From the NCBI GenBank assembly GCA_938042245.1, contig CALIRO010000011.1:49945-113944 (forward strand): a DNA stretch of 64,000 bases, written 5' to 3'. Positions 17,254 through 25,605 of the stretch are shown here, piece after piece. Position numbers and translations under genes: made by a program. Below the pieces are notes generated by a model. The model was not told the origin of the DNA. It saw nothing but the letters and a program-made list of their open reading frames with translations, and did no database searches. Positions within the stretch are counted from its first letter, which is position 1. Each line of letters begins with the position of its first letter. Source of the DNA: an uncultured Thermoguttaceae bacterium. GTDB lineage: Bacteria > Planctomycetota > Planctomycetia > Pirellulales > Thermoguttaceae.

Positions 17254-20200
17254 ATGACTGGGTGCTTAGCTATGTTTGGTAGGTGGCGATGGGGCTTGGT
17301 GGTGGCAGGGCTGATGGGTTGGTATGGGGGCTTGTGCGCCTGGGCGGGTACCTTCACCTGGACCGGCGGCGATGGCTCCAGCCAACTCTGGAGCACCTCG
17401 ACCAACTGGTCCGGCGGCGCCGTGCCCATAAGTGCCTCCGATACCATCCTCAATTTCAATGTCCTCACCAACCCCGGCACTTCCGCCAACCCCCTCCAGC
17501 AAGACATCGCCAACCCATTGCAACTCAATGAGCTTACCTTCGGCCATGACGCGGACGTGTCGTATCATATCAGCGGCAATCCGCTTCAATTTGTGGCCAA
17601 TGGCGCCACCCAGCCGATGTTCCGAAATTACGGCTGGTATGACAAATGGTTCTATAATGGGATTCAGGTTCCTGTCGGCACGACGCTTCGGCTGATCAAC
17701 GACACGTATAACATGAAGATTCAAGGGGTCATCAGCGGCGATGGGGCCCTGCGCATGGAGGCCCAAGCTGGGGGCGGCGAATGGCACTTGTACGCAACGA
17801 ACATCTATACGGGCGGCACGATCTACAATGGCACGGCCAACGCCAACCAAGGTTATTGCCGATTGGCCGTGTATGCCTCCGGCGGCCTAGGAACCGGACT
17901 GGTTACCCTAAACGGCGGTAATATTTCCACGGCAACGCCGGCGTCTCCTCGGGCAGGCCTGCACTTCATGACCGCCAACACCAGCTTCTCCAACAATTTT
18001 CAACTCCAGGCCGATTCGCCCATTTTTGCCAGCAACACGAACATCAGCCTTTCGGGCAACGTCGATCTGACCAATAAAACCCTGTATTTACGGGGTACTG
18101 GTTCGGCCACCCTAAGCGGCACGATCAGCGGCGCCGGTTCCATCACCAAACTGGACACCGGCACATGGACCCTATCGGGCAATAACACCTATACTGGCAC
18201 CACGACCATTTCGGCCGGGACGTTGCTCCTGGGGCATCCTAACGCCTTGGGGTCGGCCACTTCCACCGTCCAACTGGGCGACAGCGGCACCGGCGATAAC
18301 AACATCGCCCTTTTAACGGATGTGTGGGCCGATCACACGGGGGCGTTTACCATCGCTCGAAATATCGCGGTCAATAATGTCGGCGCCGGTACGGTAACCA
18401 TCGGCAGCAATGCCGCTGGCGCAAGCGGCAAGTATGTGGTCTTCTCAGGTACTATCACGCTGAACAATAAGGATCTGCATCTCAAAGGCATAAACGTGGA
18501 TCACACCACGTTTACCGGCAAGATCACGGGCACTGGCAACCTGTATATCGATGGTCCTCAGCGTATTACCTTCGAAGCGAATAATGATTTTGTAGGGGAT
18601 GTATATCTTACCGCCGGCGTGCTCCAACTGACCACCCCCAATGTGATTCCCGATGCCGCTAGTATCATTATGAGCAGTGGGACTACCCTGCGTCTGCTCC
18701 GGTCCGAAGCGATCAATGCCCTCCGCGGCGATGGCACAGTAACCGGATTGACCGGGTTTCCTAATGTGGTCTTTACCGTCGGGGCGGGGAATGGTTCTGG
18801 CAGTTTTTCCGGTACGATTCAAGATGGCGGCTCGAATGTCTCCTTGGTCAAAACCGGCGCTGGCGCCCAGACACTCACTGGGCCGCTCAACTACACCGGC
18901 GGCACCACGGTCAACGGCGGCACTTTGGTACTGGCTCAGCCCGGTATGCCGTTTCCTGGCCTGGGTTCTACCGGGCAATTTGGGTCAGCTCATACGGTAA
19001 CGATCAACTCGGGGGGGACATTGCGATTGGATGCCTTCTGGGTTACCGGCGACGGATTGCGCAACAAGGCCGTGGTCAACGGCGGCACGCTCCATTTTGG
19101 GAACCAAGACAACTACTGGGGCAACATCGAGTTAACCGGCGGACAGATTACCACTCGAGATACAGACAGGCCTTGGCGCACAGGGAACTGGGGGAGCGGG
19201 CTAATTAAAGTCAATGCCAGCAATGTGTCTTCGACGATTTCCGGACGGCTTTGTTTTGTGGGCACCGCTTCCGCGCCGGTAACAATTTTTGATGTGGCTG
19301 ACGGGGCGGCTGCCGAAGATCTGGTTGTCTCCGCCACCATCTTTGACCACCCCGGTTTTGAAGGGCGAATGGCCCTGGTCAAGCAAGGACCGGGCCTTAT
19401 GGTCCTTTCTGGGCCGCTCAACTACACCGGCGGCACCACGGCCAACGGCGGCACTTTGGTACTGGCTCAGCCCGGCTTAGGCTGGACTGCCAATGGCCAG
19501 TTCGGATCGGCTGGCCATGTGATTACCGTCAATTCCGGGGCGACGCTCCGGCTTACCGAACGGGCACTTCTGGGCAACGGGCAGGCCCACCAATTGGTCA
19601 TCAACGGCGGCACCGTAGAATTCTTGCATGAAACCTATCAGAGCAAGATAGAAATGACCGGCGGACGGATCTATTCCGATCCCGCTGGTCAGCCGATTAC
19701 CAATGTCTGGCGAACCGGCAATGCCGGCGACGGCTTGATTACTGTTAAAGCCAGTTCTACCAGTTCCAGGATCGAAGGGCGGCTCAGCTTTGTCAAAACC
19801 GCCTCGGCCACCAAGACCACCTTTGACGTAGAAGACGGCCCGGCCGTTCTGGACCTGATTGTCTCGGCCAATATCATCGACCACGGCGGCGGCTACGAAG
19901 GCATGGAACTAGTCAAAACCGGCGCCGGCACAATGGTCCTTTCCGGCACAAACACTTATATCGGGCCGACCACCATTCAGGCAGGTAAACTTTTGCTCAA
20001 TGGCACCCATACGCCGGCCGCCACGCCGGGCTTATATACCATTGCTGCTGCCGGGACGTTGGGGGGGACCGGCACGACCAAGGCCCCGGTGCTGGTCCAA
20101 GGGACCATCGCCCCAGGGGCCAGCGTCGGCACCATCAATACCGGCAGCCAGACCTGGGCCCCCGGCGGAACTTACCAGTGGGAAATCCAGGACGTGGATG

Positions 20201-20592
20201 CCGGGCCGGGCCTTGGCTGGGACCTGGTCAATATCACCGGTACGCTGAGCATCACCGCTACAGCGGCCAATCCGTTTGTGATCGATGTGGTTTCGCTGGC
20301 TTCGGGCGGCCTGCCGGGCCTGGTCGGCGATTTTGATCCCCTGAGTGTGTACTCCTGGGAGATTGCCCGCACCACCGCCGGCGTGATCGACTTTGCCCAG
20401 GAAAAATTCCTGATCGACCTGGGCAATTTCCAGAACTATTGGCACGGCGGCCGCTGGTGGGTCAGCCTGGGCAACCAGGGCAATAGTGTGTTTTTGAACT
20501 ACGCGATTCCGGAGCCGGCAAGCGGGCTGTTGGCCCTGTTGGCCCTTGGCGGCCTGGCACTTTGGCGCTGGATGAGCAAAATAGGAAAATAG
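17254..20592 (+). CDS. Autotransporter-repeat surface protein with PEP-CTERM anchor
   Basis: A 1112-residue exported protein. The signal peptide is residues 1-32 (GLVVAGLMGWYGGLCAWAG). The body is made of parallel-beta-helix 'autotransporter-associated beta strand' repeats, with units such as TWTLSGNNTYTGTTTISAGT and LVKTGAGTMVLSGTNTYIGP. The C-terminus has PEPASGLLALLALGGLALW followed by a basic tail, the PEP-CTERM sorting signal that exosortase processes; no exosortase is visible in the window. There is no autotransporter barrel. Two internal modules share a 65-bp DNA segment with one mismatch (18880-18944 and 19411-19475), showing recent internal duplication. It probably forms a cell-surface or matrix fibre; the ligand is unknown. 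Confidence 0.88.
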   Translation: MTGCLAMFGRWRWGLVVAGLMGWYGGLCAWAGTFTWTGGDGSSQLWSTSTNWSGGAVPISASDTILNFNVLTNPGTSANPLQQDIANPLQLNELTFGHDADVSYHISGNPLQFVANGATQPMFRNYGWYDKWFYNGIQVPVGTTLRLINDTYNMKIQGVISGDGALRMEAQAGGGEWHLYATNIYTGGTIYNGTANANQGYCRLAVYASGGLGTGLVTLNGGNISTATPASPRAGLHFMTANTSFSNNFQLQADSPIFASNTNISLSGNVDLTNKTLYLRGTGSATLSGTISGAGSITKLDTGTWTLSGNNTYTGTTTISAGTLLLGHPNALGSATSTVQLGDSGTGDNNIALLTDVWADHTGAFTIARNIAVNNVGAGTVTIGSNAAGASGKYVVFSGTITLNNKDLHLKGINVDHTTFTGKITGTGNLYIDGPQRITFEANNDFVGDVYLTAGVLQLTTPNVIPDAASIIMSSGTTLRLLRSEAINALRGDGTVTGLTGFPNVVFTVGAGNGSGSFSGTIQDGGSNVSLVKTGAGAQTLTGPLNYTGGTTVNGGTLVLAQPGMPFPGLGSTGQFGSAHTVTINSGGTLRLDAFWVTGDGLRNKAVVNGGTLHFGNQDNYWGNIELTGGQITTRDTDRPWRTGNWGSGLIKVNASNVSSTISGRLCFVGTASAPVTIFDVADGAAAEDLVVSATIFDHPGFEGRMALVKQGPGLMVLSGPLNYTGGTTANGGTLVLAQPGLGWTANGQFGSAGHVITVNSGATLRLTERALLGNGQAHQLVINGGTVEFLHETYQSKIEMTGGRIYSDPAGQPITNVWRTGNAGDGLITVKASSTSSRIEGRLSFVKTASATKTTFDVEDGPAVLDLIVSANIIDHGGGYEGMELVKTGAGTMVLSGTNTYIGPTTIQAGKLLLNGTHTPAATPGLYTIAAAGTLGGTGTTKAPVLVQGTIAPGASVGTINTGSQTWAPGGTYQWEIQDVDAGPGLGWDLVNITGTLSITATAANPFVIDVVSLASGGLPGLVGDFDPLSVYSWEIARTTAGVIDFAQEKFLIDLGNFQNYWHGGRWWVSLGNQGNSVFLNYAIPEPASGLLALLALGGLALWRWMSKIGK
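18880..19475 (+). repeat. Internal module duplication in the PEP-CTERM gene
   Basis: Bases 18880-18944 and 19411-19475 are identical except for one T/C change. The offset of 531 bp is 177 codons, so the frame is kept. The repeated protein text begins GPLNYTGGTT and ends LVLAQPG. Confidence 0.95.
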
Positions 20593-20678
20593 CATTCGTT
20601 TCGCATATTGACAAACTCTAGACGGTCATCTATACTACTAGCGGATGAGCAAAATAGGAAAATAGCATTCGTTTCGCA
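20570..20678. repeat. Perfect 36-bp direct repeat across a PEP-CTERM stop codon, period 73 bp
   Basis: Bases 20570-20605 are identical to 20643-20678 (36 of 36, starting GGATGAGCAAAATAGGAAAA). The first copy contains the last codons and TAG of the PEP-CTERM gene. The 37 bp between (20606-20642) are unrelated to the repeat and contain a consensus promoter. Confidence 0.97.
20608..20636 (+). promoter_or_regulatory. Consensus sigma-70 promoter inside the 37-bp spacer
   Basis: TTGACA (20608-20613), a 17-bp gap and TATACT (20631-20636). It lies wholly between the two 36-bp repeats and points toward the LamG gene, whose start is about 480 bp away, across a block of palindromic repeats. Confidence 0.55.
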
Positions 20679-20697
20679 GGGGATAGGGAATTTAGGT

Positions 20698-20960
20698 ACG
20701 CCTCTCCCCACCGCGGGAGAGGCGCCGGTTGTCATTCCCGCGCAAGCGGGAATCCAGGCTGCTTGGTGTTGCTCCTTTGGCCATACGCCTCTCCCCACCG
20801 CGGGAGAGGCCGGCCAACCGATAGGTTGGCCGGGTGAGGGGGCAGCCACGCCTCTCCCACCAGGGGAGAGGGGAGAATTTGTCCCCCTCACCCTAACCCT
20901 CTCCCGCCAGAGGAGAGGGAATTGTACCGCCTTTGCTGGCCGGGGGAGAGGGGCCTGGAT
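20698..20960. repeat. Cluster of palindromic intergenic elements
   Basis: At least five related units lie here: ACGCCTCTCCCCACCGCGGG at 20698, GTCATTCCCGCGCAAGCGGG at 20731, a 57-bp composite at 20787-20843 (GCCTCTCCCC... CGGCCAACCGATAGGTTGGC ... GGGGGC), and shorter CTCTCCC/GGGAGAG units at 20848 and 20880. The 57-bp unit reappears in reverse orientation inside hypF (24118-24174). They occupy the 522-bp gap between the two PEP-CTERM genes. Open frames through them look like repeat translation, not a protein. Confidence 0.85.
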
Positions 20961-21114
20961 TCCCTCCTTCGGCAGGAATTGATAACGTCCCAATTTCGCC
21001 GGGATGTCAAGCAAAAGGGGCTTCCGGACCAGGAACAGAAGTCCGATATTGGCTGGAATAGGTGGATGGGGATAAACGTTTTATTGGCTTTCTTTTCTTC
21101 CGGGAGGTAGAGCC

Positions 21115-22094
21115 ATGGCGTGCCGAAGTGGGTTTAGGTCTGTGGGGTGGAAAAAAGTAGTTGTGTACGAGGTAGGTGTACTACTGGGTTTTACCTGGTC
21201 GGCGTTCTGTTGGGCCGATCCCATCGGGTATTGGCGGTTCGAGGATGGCCAGGCCGGTACCACGCCAACCGGGGTGGCCTCCATTTACAATTCCTCCTCG
21301 ATGCAAGGTACTGTATACAGAAACCCGATTCTCTCTTCGGATGTTCCAGGCTTTTGGATCTCCGAAGGTATTGGGGGCACTATTCGACCGAACGCCACCT
21401 CCATCTATTTTGACTTCGTTCCAGCAGGAGACAGTGGCTACCCAGTCCAAGACGGCGCAGACTATATCGCAATTCCTTATAACTCGTTGTTAGAACCCTC
21501 AGCGTTTACCATTGAATTTTTCATGAAGGCGCCTACTCAAAGCAAATGGCCGGGAATCGTCGTGAAACCAAAGACCCCTGATTCTTACAATGAAAACACA
21601 ACGATTGCAGGCTATCTTAGCTGGGAAATTGGAAAACAAAACAAAGAATACATATTCGCTCGGATTGACCCCCCCACCCGGGGAGTCCCAACGTGAACTT
21701 CGCAGGCAACACCGCGACCGCGGACGGCCGATGGCACCATTTCGCCCTGACCTATTCGCCCGATTCGGGCGGCACATGGACGTTGTACCTCGATTATACT
21801 CAGGCGGCGCAACAAACCGGTGTGTCCATAGACTATCAGGGGCAATATGGTTTATACTTCGCTTATGCGCCGGTGGTGAACTGGGACAACACCAATCAGT
21901 ACCCGAGCAAGACGGTGGGATGGCCATATTATCCTGTGTATCCGTACCGCGGCTGGCTGGATGAGGTGCGGTTTTCCGATCGGGTGCTTACGCCAGCGGA
22001 GTTTTTGCAGATTGTGCCGGAGCCGGCAAGCGGGCTGTTGGCCCTGTTGGCCCTTGGGGGCTTAGGTCTTTGGAGCTGGCTGCGCAGAAGATAG
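21115..22094 (+). pseudogene. LamG-domain PEP-CTERM protein with a frameshift
   Basis: One coding region is split into two frames. Part 1 (21115-21696) has a signal peptide (VGVLLGFTWSAFCWADP) and the first half of a LamG/concanavalin-like domain (GYWRFEDG ... YIAIPYNSLLEPSAFTIEFFMK). Part 2 (from about 21665, first possible start GTG 21693, to 22094) continues with ADGRWHHFALTYS ... WLDEVRFSDRVLTPAEFLQI and a PEP-CTERM tail (PEPASGLLALLALGGLGLW). The frames join at a run of seven C at 21669-21675, where restoring one C makes a single protein of about 326 residues. This may be a sequencing error, a real null mutation or slippage. The tail shares 41 identical bases with the preceding PEP-CTERM gene. 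RBS is GGGAGGTAGAGCC. Confidence 0.8.
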
Positions 22095-22192
22095 TCGTTG
22101 GCATCTGCCTGCGCAGGGCCGAGTTGGGAAGTTCGCATGCGGGCCCCAATCATTGCGCAGAAGATCGCCGTTGGCATCTGCCTGCGCAGGGC
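22081..22192. repeat. 39-bp direct repeat across the LamG-gene stop codon, period 73 bp
   Basis: Bases 22081-22119 and 22154-22192 match at 37 of 39 positions (TGCGCAGAAGAT... CTGCGCAGGGC). Each copy carries a TGCGCAG/CTGCGCA dyad. The first copy includes the stop codon TAG. The 34 bp between (22120-22153) are unrelated. Confidence 0.93.
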
Positions 22193-22250
22193 ATAAGGGT
22201 TGGAGCTGAGCAGAAAACAAAGCGATACTCCCTGAGCCGGCAGATGCTTG

Positions 22251-25223
22251 TTAGCAAGAGACTACATGTTGGCAGGCGGCTAGCAGGATTTGTCCCAGGG
22301 CGATGCCGCCGTCGCCGGGCGGCGTCTGCTGGTGCAGGAACACGGTAAACCCGGGCTGGCGGAGGCGATGGTAGGCCCATTGGGTAAGCAGGCTGTTTTG
22401 GAAGCAGCCGCCGCTGAGGGCCACCTGAGCGACCCCCCAATGCACCGCCGCCCATTGGGCCGCCTGCAGAATCCCCTCGGCCAAAGCGGCGTGAAACCCT
22501 CGGCTGATCTGGCCGACCGGCACCCCAGCCGCCCGATCCGTCAGCACCGCTTCCACCATTGGCCGCCAATCCAAAAGACCCAAAGGTGCGTTGTCTCGCT
22601 GCGGCGGTTTTCCCGTGATTTTCTTCGGAAGCTCAGACTGTTCAGCTCCTTCGATCCACGGAAGCGGATAGGCCAAGAGCGGTTCGGCTGGTTCTAGCGG
22701 TTGGAACGGCGGGTTCGCCGGGGTAGGGAGGCCTTGGAGATGTTGGGGGGGCAGTTCTGTCGGTTCTTCCAGAGCGGCGAATTCGAGGGCCATGGCTGCC
22801 TGGCCTTCAAAGCTGATGCGGCTTCCCAGTCCGCACAGAGCAGCAATGGCATCAAACAGTCGGCCCATACTGCTTGTGCGCGGAGAGTTTACCCTGCGAC
22901 GGAGCATGGAGCGAAGGCCGGCCTGTTCGGTGGGGCTGAACCACTCTTGAAGCGGGCCGATCCGCTCCCAGGCCGACTCCCCGAGCAGTTCATATAAGAC
23001 GCCTAGTGCCGATCGGCGTGGCTGGCGCACCGCCTGATCGCCGCCCGGCAAAGGGAAAGGCCAAAGGGAGCCAACCCGCACCACCCGGCCTGCCTGCCAC
23101 AGAAGGATTTCTCCACCCCAGATCGTTCCGTCCCAGCCGTAGCCGGTCCCGTCCCAACAGAAGCCTAAGATCGGCTCGTCCAACTGCTCCGCCGAAAGCC
23201 CCTGCTCAGCCAAACAGGCCGCCAAATGCGCTTCGTGATGCTGCACCCGAAGCAGCGGAACTCCCAGCCGATCGGCCAACTGCTCAGCGTATTGCGTGGA
23301 AGCATAGTCCGGATGCAGATCGCAGACAAGCAGTTCCGGTTCCGCCCGGAAAAACTGCAAGAGGTCTTCTACTGTCTGATGAAAAACCTCCAGACTGGGC
23401 AGGTTGTCCAGATCGCCCACATGCTGCGAGAGGACCACCTGGCTTCCCAGGGATAGGGCTACGGTATTTTTCAAATGCCCGCCCAGGGCTAGGATTGTCG
23501 GCATCTGGAAACCTAGCTCGATCGGTCGGGGTGCATAGCCCCTGGCCCGCCGAAGCACCTGAATAAGCTGGCGCCCTGAGCCAACCGGGACGCCTGCCAC
23601 GTCCCAAACCGTCTGCTGTCTGCCTAAGCCGCCTTGTCCTCCGGCAGGTTGAGCTTCTTGCCCGGCAGGATGGCGGCAGAGTGCCGCAGCGGGTTTTTTC
23701 GCATTCTCCCAAGCAGCAGGTTGAGCATCTTGCCCGGCTAATTGGATTTCGTCTTTTCCAGGTGGGCATTCTTGACTGACAGGTTGGGGGGCCAGTTCCG
23801 GCGGCAGCGCCAGCACCCGCACTACGGAATCATCCACCGGCCGGACAATCGGGCGGTTGTGGGTAAGGATCAGGTCAGCGATTTGGCCAAGCCGACTGAT
23901 CGCTTCTGCGGTCCGGTAGGCCATCGGTTCTTCGGAGAGGTTGCCGCTGGTGCAGATGATAGGCCGACCGACCGCCTCCATCAGCAGTTCATGCAGCGGC
24001 GTGTAGGGCAGCATCACCCCTAGATACGGATTGCCGGGGGCAACCGCCCCGGCGATCTGCCAGGCAGAGGCCCCAGCCGAGTCAATCTGGCAGGCGGAGG
24101 TATCGGACGGTTGGAGAGCCCCCTCACCCGGCCAACCTATCGGTTGGCCGGCCTCTCCCGCAGAGGGGAGAGGCGAATGTGGGCCGGACGCCCACACTCC
24201 CAGAACATCCGGACGCCGCACCTCTGTGCCAAGCGGTGCTCGGCGGCGCAAAAGCACAATCGGCGATTCAGGCGATTGGAGCAGTTGGGCCTCCAGCTCG
24301 GACAGCCAGCAGGCTTGGCGAACCTGATCCAAGTTGGCAAACATGAGTGCAAATGGTTTATCCGGTCGGCGTTTGCGGCGTCGAAGCTCCTGGACCACCT
24401 CCTGCCGGGTAGCATCACACAAAAGTTGAAACCCGCCCAGCCCTTTGAGAGCGAGGATTTTGCCTTCCAGAATCGCCTGAGCCGCCTGCTGCAGAGCGTC
24501 GTCTCCCTCGGCCACCGGAAGATACTCTGGAGAAGTATCTTCCTGAGGGGAGGAAGAACTGCATTCCGGTTCGGTCCGCACTACCCGCACCAAAAGCCGA
24601 AGTTTCGGGCCGCACCAGGGGCAGGCGATTGGCTGGGCGTGGAACCGCCGGTCCCGGGGGTTTTTATATTCGGCTTGGCAATCCGGGCACATGGCAAAAT
24701 GGGCCATGCTCGTCCGGGGCCGATCATACGGAAGCCCCCGAATGATCGACCATCGGGGCCCGCAATGGGTACAGTTGGTAAACGGATACCGATACCGTCG
24801 CTCCGTAGGTGTGTGGATTTCTGCCCGGCAGGCTTCGCAAAGGGCCAGGTCCGCCGGAATAATTGGCCGAACCGATTCCTCTGCGGTGCTGGCGATGATT
24901 TGAAAGTCGGCCAGCGGAGGCTCACCGGCTTTCAATTCGACCGCTTCCAGAGCATCAATCCTTGCCTGGGGCGGGTGGGTGTGCTGAAGAGCATGTACAA
25001 ATGATTCCAATTGTTCCCGTCGGCCTTCCAGGAGAATCTCCACCTGGCCGCTGGTGTTTTTCACCCAACCGGCAAGGCCCAACCTTTGAGCCGTGTTATA
25101 TACAAACGGCCGAAACCCCACCCCCTGCACAATCCCCCGGACGGTAAGCCGCCACCGACACAGCTGGCAATCGGCCTCCTTCAATACAGGTTCCTTGGGA
25201 AACAAACGGGGATTTTCCTTCAT
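22251..25223 (-). CDS. hypF: Carbamoyltransferase HypF with two non-family insertions
   Basis: HypF turns carbamoyl phosphate into the cyanide ligand for [NiFe]-hydrogenase, passing it to HypE. This 990-residue protein is long for the family (usually about 750-800). Order: acylphosphatase-like domain (about 22-112, GIVQGVGFRPFVY), zinc-finger pairs (CEAC, CTHC, CPDC, CPWC, about 140-210), YrdC-like domain (about 235-440), and the Kae1/carbamoyltransferase domain (about 560-985, with HHEAHLAACLAE and ALSGGCFQNSLL). Two stretches do not belong to the family: about 335-385, which includes a translated intergenic palindromic element, and about 485-535, Ala/Gln-rich with a 72-bp repeat. No other hyp or hydrogenase genes are nearby. 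Both insertions keep the frame. Confidence 0.92.
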   Translation of the reverse strand: MKENPRLFPKEPVLKEADCQLCRWRLTVRGIVQGVGFRPFVYNTAQRLGLAGWVKNTSGQVEILLEGRREQLESFVHALQHTHPPQARIDALEAVELKAGEPPLADFQIIASTAEESVRPIIPADLALCEACRAEIHTPTERRYRYPFTNCTHCGPRWSIIRGLPYDRPRTSMAHFAMCPDCQAEYKNPRDRRFHAQPIACPWCGPKLRLLVRVVRTEPECSSSSPQEDTSPEYLPVAEGDDALQQAAQAILEGKILALKGLGGFQLLCDATRQEVVQELRRRKRRPDKPFALMFANLDQVRQACWLSELEAQLLQSPESPIVLLRRRAPLGTEVRRPDVLGVWASGPHSPLPSAGEAGQPIGWPGEGALQPSDTSACQIDSAGASAWQIAGAVAPGNPYLGVMLPYTPLHELLMEAVGRPIICTSGNLSEEPMAYRTAEAISRLGQIADLILTHNRPIVRPVDDSVVRVLALPPELAPQPVSQECPPGKDEIQLAGQDAQPAAWENAKKPAAALCRHPAGQEAQPAGGQGGLGRQQTVWDVAGVPVGSGRQLIQVLRRARGYAPRPIELGFQMPTILALGGHLKNTVALSLGSQVVLSQHVGDLDNLPSLEVFHQTVEDLLQFFRAEPELLVCDLHPDYASTQYAEQLADRLGVPLLRVQHHEAHLAACLAEQGLSAEQLDEPILGFCWDGTGYGWDGTIWGGEILLWQAGRVVRVGSLWPFPLPGGDQAVRQPRRSALGVLYELLGESAWERIGPLQEWFSPTEQAGLRSMLRRRVNSPRTSSMGRLFDAIAALCGLGSRISFEGQAAMALEFAALEEPTELPPQHLQGLPTPANPPFQPLEPAEPLLAYPLPWIEGAEQSELPKKITGKPPQRDNAPLGLLDWRPMVEAVLTDRAAGVPVGQISRGFHAALAEGILQAAQWAAVHWGVAQVALSGGCFQNSLLTQWAYHRLRQPGFTVFLHQQTPPGDGGIALGQILLAACQHVVSC
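23645..23738. repeat. 22-bp direct repeat, period 72 bp, inside hypF
   Basis: CAGGTTGAGCTTCTTGCCCGGC (23645-23666) recurs with one mismatch at 23717-23738. The offset of 72 bp is 24 codons, so the protein shows AGQDAQPA and AGQEAQPA 24 residues apart. A weaker third echo (GACAGGTTGGGG) is near 23778. It lies in the second inserted stretch of HypF. Confidence 0.85.
24118..24174. repeat. Palindromic element inserted in frame in hypF
   Basis: The reverse complement of 24118-24174 matches intergenic 20787-20843 at 55 of 57 positions. The core GGCCAACCTATCGGTTGGCC is a near-perfect palindrome. In hypF it is translated as PLPSAGEAGQPIGWPGEGA, with no counterpart in the HypF family. Confidence 0.93.
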
Positions 25224-25605
25224 GACGGCGGAGTTCCTTGGCGGCGGATCGGGGCAAAAGAAAGGCTTTCCTCAGACAACGCCCTCCCTTCGGAGAGGCC
25301 CTTTTTAAGTGTATCCTTGGAGCGATGGAAAGTTAAGAACAGACCGGATATGGCGTTAGGCGCTTCCATTTCTCCCGTCTGTAGGGGGGTTGGATCGGGT
25401 AGGGTAAGAAGTGGCTGGCTTGCTTGGGGGACTTCAATTCCCCCGGCGATGATCCGCTAAGGTGGGGTCCGCTTGGCGTCCTGGCCAACCTCTCCTATCA
25501 TATACCCATTTGCCTCCCAACAGAGGCCAATAGGTTGGGGGTCGTCTGTTGGGTTTCCCGACGTTTACCAAGGCAATCGCTTCGGCAGAGGAATGCCCTA
25601 CTTCG
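25224..25605. other. Intergenic region between hypF and uvrD
   Basis: Divergent promoter region of 382 bp. CCCAACAGA (25516-25524) and TCTGTTGGG (25545-25553) form a perfect 9-bp inverted repeat with a 20-nt loop, ending 52 bp before the helicase start. Otherwise no gene or clear promoter is seen. Confidence 0.5.

Noticed and set aside
20608..20982. 124-codon frame between the PEP-CTERM genes
   Set aside because: It is a translation of palindromic intergenic repeats.
24111..25004. 297-codon plus-strand frame opposite hypF
   Set aside because: Antisense shadow of a clear hypF reading; composition is not protein-like.
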